From NCBI GenBank assembly GCA_024742285.1, contig JANSYR010000005.1, positions 1 to 64,000 of the forward strand: DNA of 64,000 bases. Direction: 5' to 3'. Under the pieces are notes generated by a model that saw only the letters and a program-made list of their open reading frames with translations, was not told where the DNA came from and did not search any database. Made by a program: the position numbers and the translations under genes. This stretch comes from a bacterium. GTDB lineage: Bacteria > Myxococcota_A > UBA9160 > UBA4427. Positions within the stretch are counted from its first letter, which is position 1, and every line of letters starts with the position of its first letter. Of the stretch, positions 47,001 through 54,460 are shown piece by piece.

Positions 47001-47399
47001 TTCGCGCCGGAGCGCTACCGCGTCGTCTGCAACGGGCACGTCATGCCGATGAAGCCGACGGGGACGAACGGCGAGTACGTCGCGGGCGTGCGCTATCGCG
47101 CGTGGCAGCCGCCGCACTGCCTCCACCCCCGCATTCCGGTCCACTCCCCGCTCCACTTCGATTTCTACGACACCTGGAATCAGCGGAGCATCGCGGGCTG
47201 CACCTATCACGTCGTCCACCCCGGAGGACGGGCTTCGGAGGTCCGGCCGGTCAACGCAGCTGCGGCGGAGAGTCGAAGGCTCGCGCGCTTCGCGCAGCTC
47301 GGTCATCGACAGGGCGAATACGAGCCGGTCGAGATCGCGCCGCATCCGCGATTCCCGAACACCCTCGATCTTCGTTGGAGCGTGGGGGCGGAGCGCTGA
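44058..47399 (+). CDS. Transglutaminase-like protein with C-terminal DUF2126 region
   Basis: A 1113-residue protein. Residues 1-85 are the Bact_transglu_N strand domain ([20 protein letters not shown]). The papain-like core has the catalytic Cys in [20 protein letters not shown] near 180 and the His in [23 protein letters not shown] near 229, with the Asp in the latter. Residues about 300-1110 are the long DUF2126 region. GTG 44058 follows AGAAGGAGCAGGAG. This protein family travels with circularly permuted ATP-grasp and alpha-E genes, found at 49499-52026 here. It may hydrolyse or transfer peptide bonds made by the ligase; the substrate is unknown. Confidence 0.88.
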   Translation: [1113 protein letters not shown]

Positions 47400-47409
47400 G
47401 GGCCGACCG

Positions 47410-47438
47410 GATCGGGCGGGCTCGCGCCGCCACCGATC
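47410..47438. terminator. Possible bidirectional hairpin between two transglutaminase genes
   Basis: GATCGG and GCGG (47410-47419) can pair with CCGC and CCGATC (47427-47438) around a two-base bulge and 7-base loop. It lies between converging stops at 47399 and 47437. No T run follows, so terminator activity is uncertain. Confidence 0.35.
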
Positions 47439-49296
47439 AGTCCTCGGGCTCGAGGCGCTCGACGCGCACGTCGACCGAGAGCGTCTCGATTCCGCCGCCG
47501 CGGTAGATCGTGCCCGTGGTGGGTGCGGCGTCGCGATAGTTGCGGCCGCAGGCGACCTTGACGTGGTCGGCGCTGGCGAGGCAGCCGTTGGTCGGGTCGA
47601 GTCCGACCCAGCCGGTCCAGGGCAGGAAGACTTCCGCCCACGCGTGGGACGCGTCGGACTGGATCTTGTTCTCGTAGCTCCCGCCCGTGTAGATGTATCC
47701 GACCCGGTAGCGCGCCGGGACGCCGAGGAGGCGGGCGATGCAGATCAGGACGTTGGCGAAGTCCTGGCATACGCCCTTGCGCGTCGCGTAGACCTGGAAG
47801 GGCGTCGTCTCGACGGTCGTCGCCCCGGGCACGTAGGTGAAGTCGCGGTAGATCGTGCGGTTCATGTCGAGGAGCGTCTCGACGAGGTCGTAGTCGTTCC
47901 GCTCGACGAAGCTCATCGCGAAGTCCGAAAGCTCCCGGAGCTCCGGCTCGGGCAGCTCCGGCGGCATCAGGTAGGCCTGCATCATCTGGCGCTGCCAGGG
48001 CATCCAGACGAGAGGGATCTGATCCCGCCGCAGGGGCGTCTTGAGGTGGGACGCGATGATGCCCTCGACGTGGACGGTCGCGCGGCTCGTGATCACCATC
48101 TCCGTGTAGGGCTTCGCGACCTCGAGCTGACGCGTGAGGTTCCCGAAGACGTCCTCGTACTCGCGCGCGACGGCGTCGACGTTGACTTCGAGCTCGTAGT
48201 CGAGGATGTGCTGGTGCTCGTCGCGCACGGGTCGGAGACAGAAACGGTGGCTGCTCCGTTCGACCTCTTCGGAGTAGGTGAACCGGGTCTCGTGGACGAT
48301 GCTCAACGTGGCGGAGGGCGTGTCGGAAGACTCGATGGGAGAGAGATCCGGTGCGGGGTCCGCGACGAAGGCCTGCTGCTGCTGCGAAGACCCGGGGACG
48401 AGGGCGTCCTCGAGGTTCAGGGCCGCCACCTTGGGCTGGCCGATCCTCGTGAAGTTGTGCTCGTCGATCCCGACCGGATGGCTGCTCCAGACCGTCTGGG
48501 CCCCGCGGACGACGCGCAGCTCCGACGCCTCGAGCGGGGTCCAGCGCGAGCCGCGCATGGGCAGGGTCGACAGCGCGAGCACCGTTCGCGAGGCGTCGAG
48601 GGGGCCGTCGTGGCCGATCCGGAACGCTCGCCCGTCGAGGGTCTGGTGCTCGTGCGGCGGGACGCGGCGCGTCCAGTAGAGCGGCACGCGATCCTGCTCG
48701 TCGCGGTAGGCGACGAGATCGATGCCGTCGGTGAAAATGAAGCTTGCCGGCCCGAACTGATTGACCTTCCGGAAGGCGTCGAGGAGCAGGCGCCACCCGA
48801 ATTCGTCGATCGTCTTCGCGCCGGCCGCGCGCATCTCGGCGATCAGCCAGCAGAAGGCGTGCTCGGCGGGAGAGGCGCCGACGGGGGCGATGTCGAAGGC
48901 TTCCTCGTCGAGGGCGAGGTCGACCTTGATCGTCGGGTCGAGCGAACCGACGAAGCTGAGCAGCCAGTTGCGGCCCGCATAGGACTTGGTGAATGGCTGA
49001 CCGTCGTCCGCGTTCGAGGCCTCGTCGCGAAAGCCGTCGGCCAGGCCCAGCATCAGGCTGGTGGTCGGGTCGCCCCACTGGTCGAGAAAGTGCGCGAGCG
49101 ACGTGCCCGCAGGCAGGTCGTCGTCGCGGACGATCGAGATCGAGCGGTGGTTGTCGGCATACCAGCCCACGCCCCAGCGTTGCGGGAGGAGATCCGCCTG
49201 TCCGTCCCGTTGACCACGCAGCGCGACCGATGGAGACGTCGGTCCATCGAAGGAGAGAGCGATCTGTTCAGCGCGTGACCACGTCGCGTTCGACAC
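47437..49296 (-). CDS. Transglutaminase with an N-terminal degenerate class II glutamine-amidotransferase-like domain
   Basis: A 619-residue fusion. Residues about 1-265 align to YafJ-type class II glutamine amidotransferases: RWGVGWYADNHRSISIVRD, QPFTKSYAGRNWLLSFVGSL, APVGASPAEHAFCWLIAEM and VPLYWTRRVPP, but the N-terminal nucleophile Cys is missing and the HNG motif reads FVG, so it should be inactive. Residues about 320-400 are Bact_transglu_N, and the C-terminal core has Cys in TRKGVCQDFANVLICIARLLG near 508 and His in ASHAWAEVFLPWTGWVGLDPT near 552. GTG 49296 is the only start near the homology and has a weak ribosome site, so the N-terminus is uncertain. Convergent with the large transglutaminase gene. 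Confidence 0.82.
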   Translation of the reverse strand: MSNATWSRAEQIALSFDGPTSPSVALRGQRDGQADLLPQRWGVGWYADNHRSISIVRDDDLPAGTSLAHFLDQWGDPTTSLMLGLADGFRDEASNADDGQPFTKSYAGRNWLLSFVGSLDPTIKVDLALDEEAFDIAPVGASPAEHAFCWLIAEMRAAGAKTIDEFGWRLLLDAFRKVNQFGPASFIFTDGIDLVAYRDEQDRVPLYWTRRVPPHEHQTLDGRAFRIGHDGPLDASRTVLALSTLPMRGSRWTPLEASELRVVRGAQTVWSSHPVGIDEHNFTRIGQPKVAALNLEDALVPGSSQQQQAFVADPAPDLSPIESSDTPSATLSIVHETRFTYSEEVERSSHRFCLRPVRDEHQHILDYELEVNVDAVAREYEDVFGNLTRQLEVAKPYTEMVITSRATVHVEGIIASHLKTPLRRDQIPLVWMPWQRQMMQAYLMPPELPEPELRELSDFAMSFVERNDYDLVETLLDMNRTIYRDFTYVPGATTVETTPFQVYATRKGVCQDFANVLICIARLLGVPARYRVGYIYTGGSYENKIQSDASHAWAEVFLPWTGWVGLDPTNGCLASADHVKVACGRNYRDAAPTTGTIYRGGGIETLSVDVRVERLEPED

Positions 49297-49314
49297 GGCG
49301 GGAGGATATCGAAT

Positions 49315-49380
49315 CCGCGGACCCTGGGCATTCGGCCGCGCACCTGGCGAGGGGCGCGGCCGAATGCCCAGGGTCCGCGG
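49315..49380. repeat. Perfect 27-bp inverted repeat in a divergent gap
   Basis: Arms at 49315-49341 (starting CCGCGGACCCTGGGCATT) and 49354-49380 are exact reverse complements, separated by 12 bases. It lies between the divergent transglutaminase (start 49296) and ATP-grasp (start 49499) genes. A transcribed copy would form a very stable hairpin on either strand. It has no T run, and a terminator would be odd at a divergent promoter region. It may be a repeat-family element, operator or transcript-stabilising structure. Confidence 0.9.
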
Positions 49381-49498
49381 GGTCCGCGTCCCGTCCGACG
49401 AGTCTCGCGATGCACGGGCGGGCACGAGAGTGCGCACCCGGATGCACGCTCGGCGTGGAAACGCGGGAACTCGCCTCGGAACGCGATAGATTGTGAGC

Positions 49499-50989
49499 AT
49501 GGCCTCCTCGGACCGATCCAGACCGGCGCACGCGGGCAGGGCGCTCTTCGATGGATACGCGCCCCTCGAAGACACCTGGGACGAGTTCTACGCCCGCGAA
49601 GGCTCCGATGGGATCCGACGCGCCGCGCGGCCCGTCGCAGATCACCTGAACGCGCTGAGCCGCGCCGACTTCCGCCGGCTCAAGCGACTGGCCGACGAGA
49701 CCTTTCTGCGCAGCGGGATCACCTTCACGCTCTACGACAAGAAGGGCTCGACGGAGCGCATCTTTCCCTTCGACCTGATTCCGCGGGTGATCGACGAGCG
49801 GGAATGGAAGCAAGTCGAGAAGGGCATCGTCCAGCGCATCCGCGCACTCAACTGTTTCCTCGCGGACGTCTATGGCGATCAGCGGATCCTGGAAGAGGGC
49901 GTGGTTCCGCGCTTCCTCGTGGAGGGCTCCAAGGCGTTCCGACCCGAGCTGATGGGCGTCCGCCCGCCGAAGGACGTCTGGGTCCACATCGCCGGGATCG
50001 ACCTGATCCGCGACGGCGAAGGGCGGTTCGTCGTCCTCGAGGACAACCTCCGGGTGCCCTCCGGCGTGTCCTACGTGCTCGAGAATCGCGAGACGATGAA
50101 GAAGACCTATCCGGAGGTCTTCCACGATTCGAGGGTGGCGGCGGTCGAGAGCTACCCGCACAAGCTGCGTGAGGCGATGAACGCCGTAGCGCCCGGGGAG
50201 GGCGGACGCAAGCGAATGGTCGTGCTGACCCCGGGGCCCTACAACTCCGCCTACTTCGAGCACAGCTACCTGGCCCGCCGGATCGGGTGTGCCTTGGTTC
50301 AGGGCAGCGATCTCTTCGTCGACAACGATCGTGTGTACGCGCGTACGACCAACGGCCCCACGCCCATCGACGCGATCTACCGCCGCGTGGACGACGAGTT
50401 CCTCGATCCGAAGGTCTTCCGCTCGGACAGTCTCATGGGCGTCGAGGGTCTGATCGGCGCCTGGGCCGCCGGCAACGTCGCGATCGTGAACGCCGTCGGA
50501 AACGGGGTCGCCGACGACAAGGGGATCTATCCCTTCGTTCCGGACATGATCCGCTTCTATCTCGACGAGGACATCCTCCTTCCGCAGGTGGAGACCCGCG
50601 TCTGTGCGCGGGACGACGACTGCCGGCAGGTGCTCGACCGGCTCGACGAGTACGTGGTCAAGTCCGTGAACGAGGCTGGCGGCTACGGGATGTTGATGGG
50701 TCCGTCGGCCTCGAAGCGCGAGCTCAAGGAGTTCCGGAAGCGGATCGAAGCGGATCCGCGCAACTTCATCGCGCAGCCCCGGATCGAGCTCTCGAGCTGT
50801 CCGACCTGGACGTCCAAGGGCGTCGAGCCCCGACGCGTCGATCTCCGTCCCTTCGCGATCACCGGCGACGACACCTGGGTCCTACCCGGCGGACTCACGC
50901 GAGTCGCCCTTCGGAAGGGCTCCTACGTCGTGAACTCGAGCCAGGGAGGCGGCTCGAAGGACACCTGGGTCGTGGGGACCGGTCGATGA
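49499..50989 (+). CDS. Circularly permuted ATP-grasp family protein (amidoligase-type)
   Basis: A 496-residue protein of the circularly permuted ATP-grasp type 2 group. Recognisable blocks are DETFLRSGITFTLYDKKGSTERIFPFDLIPRVI near residue 75, VHIAGIDLIRDGEGRFVVLEDNLRVPSGVSYVLENR near 160, PDMIRFYLDEDILLPQVETRVC near 345 and DEYVVKSVNEAGGYGMLMGP near 383, followed by RRVDLRPFAITGDDTWVLPGGLTRVAL. Iyer and colleagues predicted such proteins to be amide-bond-forming ligases paired with alpha-E proteins. ATG 49499 is preferred; GTG 49493 is in frame. It overlaps the alpha-E gene by ATGA. Confidence 0.9.
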   Translation: MASSDRSRPAHAGRALFDGYAPLEDTWDEFYAREGSDGIRRAARPVADHLNALSRADFRRLKRLADETFLRSGITFTLYDKKGSTERIFPFDLIPRVIDEREWKQVEKGIVQRIRALNCFLADVYGDQRILEEGVVPRFLVEGSKAFRPELMGVRPPKDVWVHIAGIDLIRDGEGRFVVLEDNLRVPSGVSYVLENRETMKKTYPEVFHDSRVAAVESYPHKLREAMNAVAPGEGGRKRMVVLTPGPYNSAYFEHSYLARRIGCALVQGSDLFVDNDRVYARTTNGPTPIDAIYRRVDDEFLDPKVFRSDSLMGVEGLIGAWAAGNVAIVNAVGNGVADDKGIYPFVPDMIRFYLDEDILLPQVETRVCARDDDCRQVLDRLDEYVVKSVNEAGGYGMLMGPSASKRELKEFRKRIEADPRNFIAQPRIELSSCPTWTSKGVEPRRVDLRPFAITGDDTWVLPGGLTRVALRKGSYVVNSSQGGGSKDTWVVGTGR

Positions 50990-52026
50990 TCTCTCGTGTC
51001 GCGGAGTCCTGCTTCTGGCTGACGCGCTACCTCGAGCGGATCGACACCTGGTCGCGGGTGCTCGACGTGAACTCGTCCTTCCGGCTGGACATCCCGCAGG
51101 CGACGCCGGATCGCTGGCGGCCGCTGGTGATCGTGCTCGGGCAGCAGGCGGACTTCCTGGAACGTTTCGGCGAGGACATGATCGAGGATGCAGAGGTCGT
51201 CCAGCGCTACCTCGTCTGGGACGCGGAGAACCCCTGCTCGATCCTGAGCTCTGCTCGTGCGGTTCGCGAGAACGCCCGGACCACCCGCGAGGTGATCAGC
51301 GTCGAGATGTGGGAGCTCGTCAACGAGTTCTGGCTCTGGCTGAATGGCCGCTCCGCCCGGCGGCTCTACGACCGCGACCGGGACGCGTTCTACGCCCGCG
51401 TGAACAGCCACTGCTTGATGTTCCACGGCACCTGCTACAGCACGATGCTGCACGACACGCCGTACTCCTTCATCGTCCTGGGCCGCGCCGTCGAGCGCGC
51501 GGGCCAGATCGCCCGTGTCCTCGACGTCCACCACCACGCCCTCGGCGAGCGCGACGGGAGCTCTGCGGCGGATGCGGAGCAGTGGATCGCGATCCTCCGC
51601 TCCTGCGCCGCCTACGAGCCCTTCTTCAAGCACACGTCGAGCGTCCTGACCGGGGCGGCGGTCGCCGAATTCATGCTCTTCGACCGGACCTTCCCGCGCT
51701 CGGTCATACACAACCTCGATCGGACCGGGGCCCTCCTGCATACGCTGCTCGCGCAGCGGCCCGCGGCGCTCCCGCCGGCCTCGCTGAACGCCTACGAGCG
51801 GGTCACCGGATCGCTTGCCCAGATGGACCTGGAGGACGTCTTCGAGTTGGGCCTGCACGAGACGCTGACGATGATCGTGGACGGGATCACCGACCTCTGC
51901 GGCGCCATCGAAGCCGACTTCTTTCCCGCGATCGACGCGGTCGCACCGATCGGTCGCCGGGTGGAGACGCGCACGGCCGCGGTCGAAGACGAAGCAAGTC
52001 CCGCACCGCCCGCGCTCAACGCTTGA
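50986..52026 (+). CDS. Alpha-E domain protein
   Basis: A 346-residue all-helical protein of the alpha-E family. It begins ISRVAESCFWLTRYLERIDTWSRVLDVN, the signature first helix, and continues SARAVRENARTTREVISVEMWELVNEFWLWL and FIVLGRAVERAGQIARVLDVHHHAL. Its ATG overlaps the ATP-grasp stop, as in nearly all genomes carrying the pair; some proteins even fuse the two. The likely role is to act with the ligase in forming a peptide or amide product. No catalytic residues are known, and the C-terminal tail is Ala/Pro-rich. Confidence 0.9.
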   Translation: MISRVAESCFWLTRYLERIDTWSRVLDVNSSFRLDIPQATPDRWRPLVIVLGQQADFLERFGEDMIEDAEVVQRYLVWDAENPCSILSSARAVRENARTTREVISVEMWELVNEFWLWLNGRSARRLYDRDRDAFYARVNSHCLMFHGTCYSTMLHDTPYSFIVLGRAVERAGQIARVLDVHHHALGERDGSSAADAEQWIAILRSCAAYEPFFKHTSSVLTGAAVAEFMLFDRTFPRSVIHNLDRTGALLHTLLAQRPAALPPASLNAYERVTGSLAQMDLEDVFELGLHETLTMIVDGITDLCGAIEADFFPAIDAVAPIGRRVETRTAAVEDEASPAPPALNA

Positions 52027-52101
52027 GAACGCCCGGCCGAGGACGTCGTGGTCCGTGTGCCTTTCGCGTTCCCGTCGGACGCGAGCCGGCGCCGCCGCGG
52101 C

Positions 52102-52575
52102 TCAGTCGTGTGATCGCGTCGCCGTCCTCTTCGAGACGAACATCGAGCCCGAGGTGCGGAAGACGAGCTGCCCGTCCTCGTTCACGAGGGAATCCTCGAG
52201 GGTGACGATCCCGACGTCCGGGCGTGATTTCGATTCGCGTGCCGCCACGTAGCGGCGCGTCAGTCGGACCCGCGACCCCGCGTAGACCGGCGCGACCAGG
52301 TCGAAACCGTCGCCGCCGAGTCCGGCGGCCATCGCGATCGTGCCCGGGAGGTCGTGAGTCAGGCGAGTCGAGATCGAGAAGATGTGGGACGCGCAGGCGG
52401 CGATCCGCCCGAAGACGGACGCCGCCGCAGCCTCGTCGTCGAGGTGATGCGGGTACGGGTCCCAGCGCGCGGCGAACGCGATCACTTCCTCGCGTTCGAC
52501 GTCGAACCAGCCGCTCCGCAACTCGCTGTCGACCTCGATGTCCTCGAAGAAGATCGTGGGCTCGTGACTCTCCAC
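52102..52575 (-). CDS. MaoC-like hot-dog dehydratase domain protein
   Basis: A 157-residue single hot-dog protein. FAARWDPYPHHLDDEAAAAS near residue 33 holds the MaoC-type Asp-His pair, and PGTIAMAAGLGGDGFDLVAPVYAGSRVRLTRRYV near 75 is the remainder of the fold. Such proteins hydrate enoyl-CoA or act as accessory dehydratases in fatty acid and steroid pathways. It lies 16 bp downstream of the SDR gene on the same strand, which suits a hydratase plus dehydrogenase pair. Confidence 0.82.
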   Translation of the reverse strand: MESHEPTIFFEDIEVDSELRSGWFDVEREEVIAFAARWDPYPHHLDDEAAAASVFGRIAACASHIFSISTRLTHDLPGTIAMAAGLGGDGFDLVAPVYAGSRVRLTRRYVAARESKSRPDVGIVTLEDSLVNEDGQLVFRTSGSMFVSKRTATRSHD

Positions 52576-52591
52576 GCCCGGGCCGTCCGCG

Positions 52592-53473
52592 TCAGCTCTT
52601 CGGCGGGTGGCCGATCATCGCGTCGGCGCCGATCGCCGGCTCGATGAAGCTCCCGAAATTCGGTCCGCGGCGGAGCGCGTGGCCGCCATCGACGTTGATC
52701 GAGCAGCCCGTGACCCAGCGCGACTCCTGCCCGATCAGGTATCGAGCGAGATGGGCAACGTCCTCCGATTCGCCGACGCCGTCCATCGGCGTGTTCTCGA
52801 TGTAGGACGTGTACACGTCCGATTCTCGCGGGACGCCCTCCATGATCTCCGTCGCGATGAAGCCCGGGCGGATCGAGTTGAAGCGGATGTGGCTCGGGCC
52901 GAACTCGTCGGCGGCGTTCATCATCATCTGCTCGATGCCCGCCTTGCCGACGCAGTAGGCGCCGAAGTACGGGTGGGTCACCTGCCCGGCGATCGACGAC
53001 ATGCCGACGAAGGAGCCGCCGCCCGCCTTGACCATGTACGGGACGGAGTGCTTCACGCAGAGCATCGTGCCGAGCACGTTCAGGTGGAGCACGCGGATGA
53101 ACTCGTCGGTGTCCTGGAGGTGATAGGGGCCCATGCCGCCGCCCCCGCCCGCGTTCGCGACGACGCCGTCGAGCTCGCCGGTCGGCTCCGCGGCCTTCGC
53201 CATGATCCGCTGGACGTCGTCCTCGTTGGTGACGTCGCCGCTGGTCAGCTGGACCGTGCCGCCCTTGCCCGTCGCGGCGGCCGCTGCCGCGATCTTCTTC
53301 GCCGCGTCCTCGAGCTTCGACTCCGTCCGGCCACAGATCGTCACTGCGGCACCGTCCTGGGCGAGGCGCAGGGCACAAGCGGCCCCGATCCCGGTTCCGC
53401 CGCCGGTCACCAGCACCGCCATGCCTTCGAGCCCACCGCCCGGAATCGATCCCTTCAGCTTCTGTTCGGCCAT
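52592..53473 (-). CDS. Short-chain dehydrogenase/reductase
   Basis: A 293-residue SDR. AVLVTGGGTGIGAACALRLAQDGAAVTICGR near residue 19 is the T-G-x3-G-x-G cofactor motif, VANAGGGGGMG near 107 the NAG strand, SFVGMSSIAGQVTHPYFGAYCVGKAGIEQMM near 153 includes the catalytic Ser, Tyr (x3) and Lys (YCVGK), and SINVDGGHALRRG the C-terminal block. Cofactor preference is not fixed by sequence. ATG 53473 follows CAGGAGAGACG. Probably a 3-hydroxyacyl or hydroxysteroid dehydrogenase acting with the adjacent MaoC protein. Confidence 0.92.
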   Translation of the reverse strand: MAEQKLKGSIPGGGLEGMAVLVTGGGTGIGAACALRLAQDGAAVTICGRTESKLEDAAKKIAAAAAATGKGGTVQLTSGDVTNEDDVQRIMAKAAEPTGELDGVVANAGGGGGMGPYHLQDTDEFIRVLHLNVLGTMLCVKHSVPYMVKAGGGSFVGMSSIAGQVTHPYFGAYCVGKAGIEQMMMNAADEFGPSHIRFNSIRPGFIATEIMEGVPRESDVYTSYIENTPMDGVGESEDVAHLARYLIGQESRWVTGCSINVDGGHALRRGPNFGSFIEPAIGADAMIGHPPKS

Positions 53474-53733
53474 CTCGTCTCTCCTGCGCGAACCGATGGA
53501 GTCGTCGCGCGTGAATTCGTCCCGGATCGTCTCGTGCGATCGACCGGCGAGTCTACCTCGCTGATCGGCGGCCGCAGGCCACTTCGAGGCACCTCACGTG
53601 TGCTCGAGTCGGCGCTCCAGGGGAGCCCCGTCCGGGAGGCGCCGCGTCGGATCGGCTGCGTTACCGTCGGGCTCCCGGCCGGCGCGGCGAACGCGCGCGG
53701 GCTCCATCCCCAGATGATCAAGGAAACCACACG

Positions 53734-54021
53734 ATGTCGATCCGATTGACCGTCCAGCTCCCCATCAAGGAAGGCGAAGCCGACGCCTTCGAAGCCGCTG
53801 CCGGCCCCGCTCTCGCCCAGGTGAAGGCGGAGGACAAGGGCTGCGAGATGTACGACCTGTTCCGCAGCGTCGACGACCCGACCCGCTACGTGATGGTCGA
53901 GAGCTGGGCGAGCGAGGAAGACCTCGAGGCCCACAAGACGTCTGCCGCGATGGGAGAGGTCGGCAAGGCGATCGGCGGCTTCATCGCCGGCGCGCCCGTG
54001 ATGCACCAGTACGAAGCCTGA
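53734..54021 (+). CDS. Antibiotic biosynthesis monooxygenase (ABM) family protein
   Basis: A 95-residue ferredoxin-like alpha-beta protein. LTVQLPIKEGEADAFEAAAGPALAQVKAEDKGCEMYDLFRS at the start and DDPTRYVMVESWASEEDLEAHKTSAAMGEV later are typical of the ABM dimeric fold, which includes quinone-forming monooxygenases such as YgiN. It lies 35 bp before a DUF1330 protein of similar size. Both are likely small-molecule binders or oxygenases in the same pathway. Confidence 0.88.
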   Translation: MSIRLTVQLPIKEGEADAFEAAAGPALAQVKAEDKGCEMYDLFRSVDDPTRYVMVESWASEEDLEAHKTSAAMGEVGKAIGGFIAGAPVMHQYEA

Positions 54022-54056
54022 TCGCCTCAGTCGCGAAGAGCGCCAGGAGAATCAAG

Positions 54057-54374
54057 ATGGCTGCAGACGCACCCTGCTACATGGTCGCGAACTTCCACGT
54101 CCACGATGCCGAGAAGTACCGGGTCTACGAGAAGGGCTTCTTCCCGATCCTGAAGAAGCACGGCGGATCCTTCCACACCTTCGACGACAACTCCGAGACC
54201 CTCGAAGGGGACGACGGACGTTCGGGCCGGATCGTGATCTTCCAGTTCCCGAGCGAAGAGGCCGCACGGGCCTGGTGGGCCGATCCGGACTATCAGGCAC
54301 TCTCCGAGCACCGCCGCGCGGGCACCGACATGAAGTTCCTGCAGCTCGTACATGGACTCCCGCCGCGGGAGTAG
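54057..54374 (+). CDS. DUF1330 domain protein
   Basis: A 105-residue ferredoxin-like protein. MVANFHVHDAEKYRVYEKGFFPILKKHGGSFHTFDDNSETLEGD and IVIFQFPSEEAARAWWADPDYQALSEHR fit DUF1330, found in gene neighbourhoods for catabolism but mostly without known activity. It has no signal peptide. A strong hairpin follows its stop. Probably co-transcribed with the ABM gene. Confidence 0.88.
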   Translation: MAADAPCYMVANFHVHDAEKYRVYEKGFFPILKKHGGSFHTFDDNSETLEGDDGRSGRIVIFQFPSEEAARAWWADPDYQALSEHRRAGTDMKFLQLVHGLPPRE

Positions 54375-54407
54375 CCGCGACGGGTCGCGACTCTGCGGAC
54401 CGAATCG

Positions 54408-54443
54408 AACGGGCCGGCTTCCCCTACGGGAGTCGGCCCGTTT
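54408..54443. terminator. Strong bidirectional terminator hairpin
   Basis: A 15-bp stem (including two G-T pairs) pairs 54408-54422 with 54428-54442 around a 5-base loop and is followed by TTT. It sits between the converging DUF1330 and LLM-flavoprotein genes, exactly where a terminator for both is needed. Confidence 0.7.
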
Positions 54444-54460
54444 CGCGTCGGGCGCCGAGC

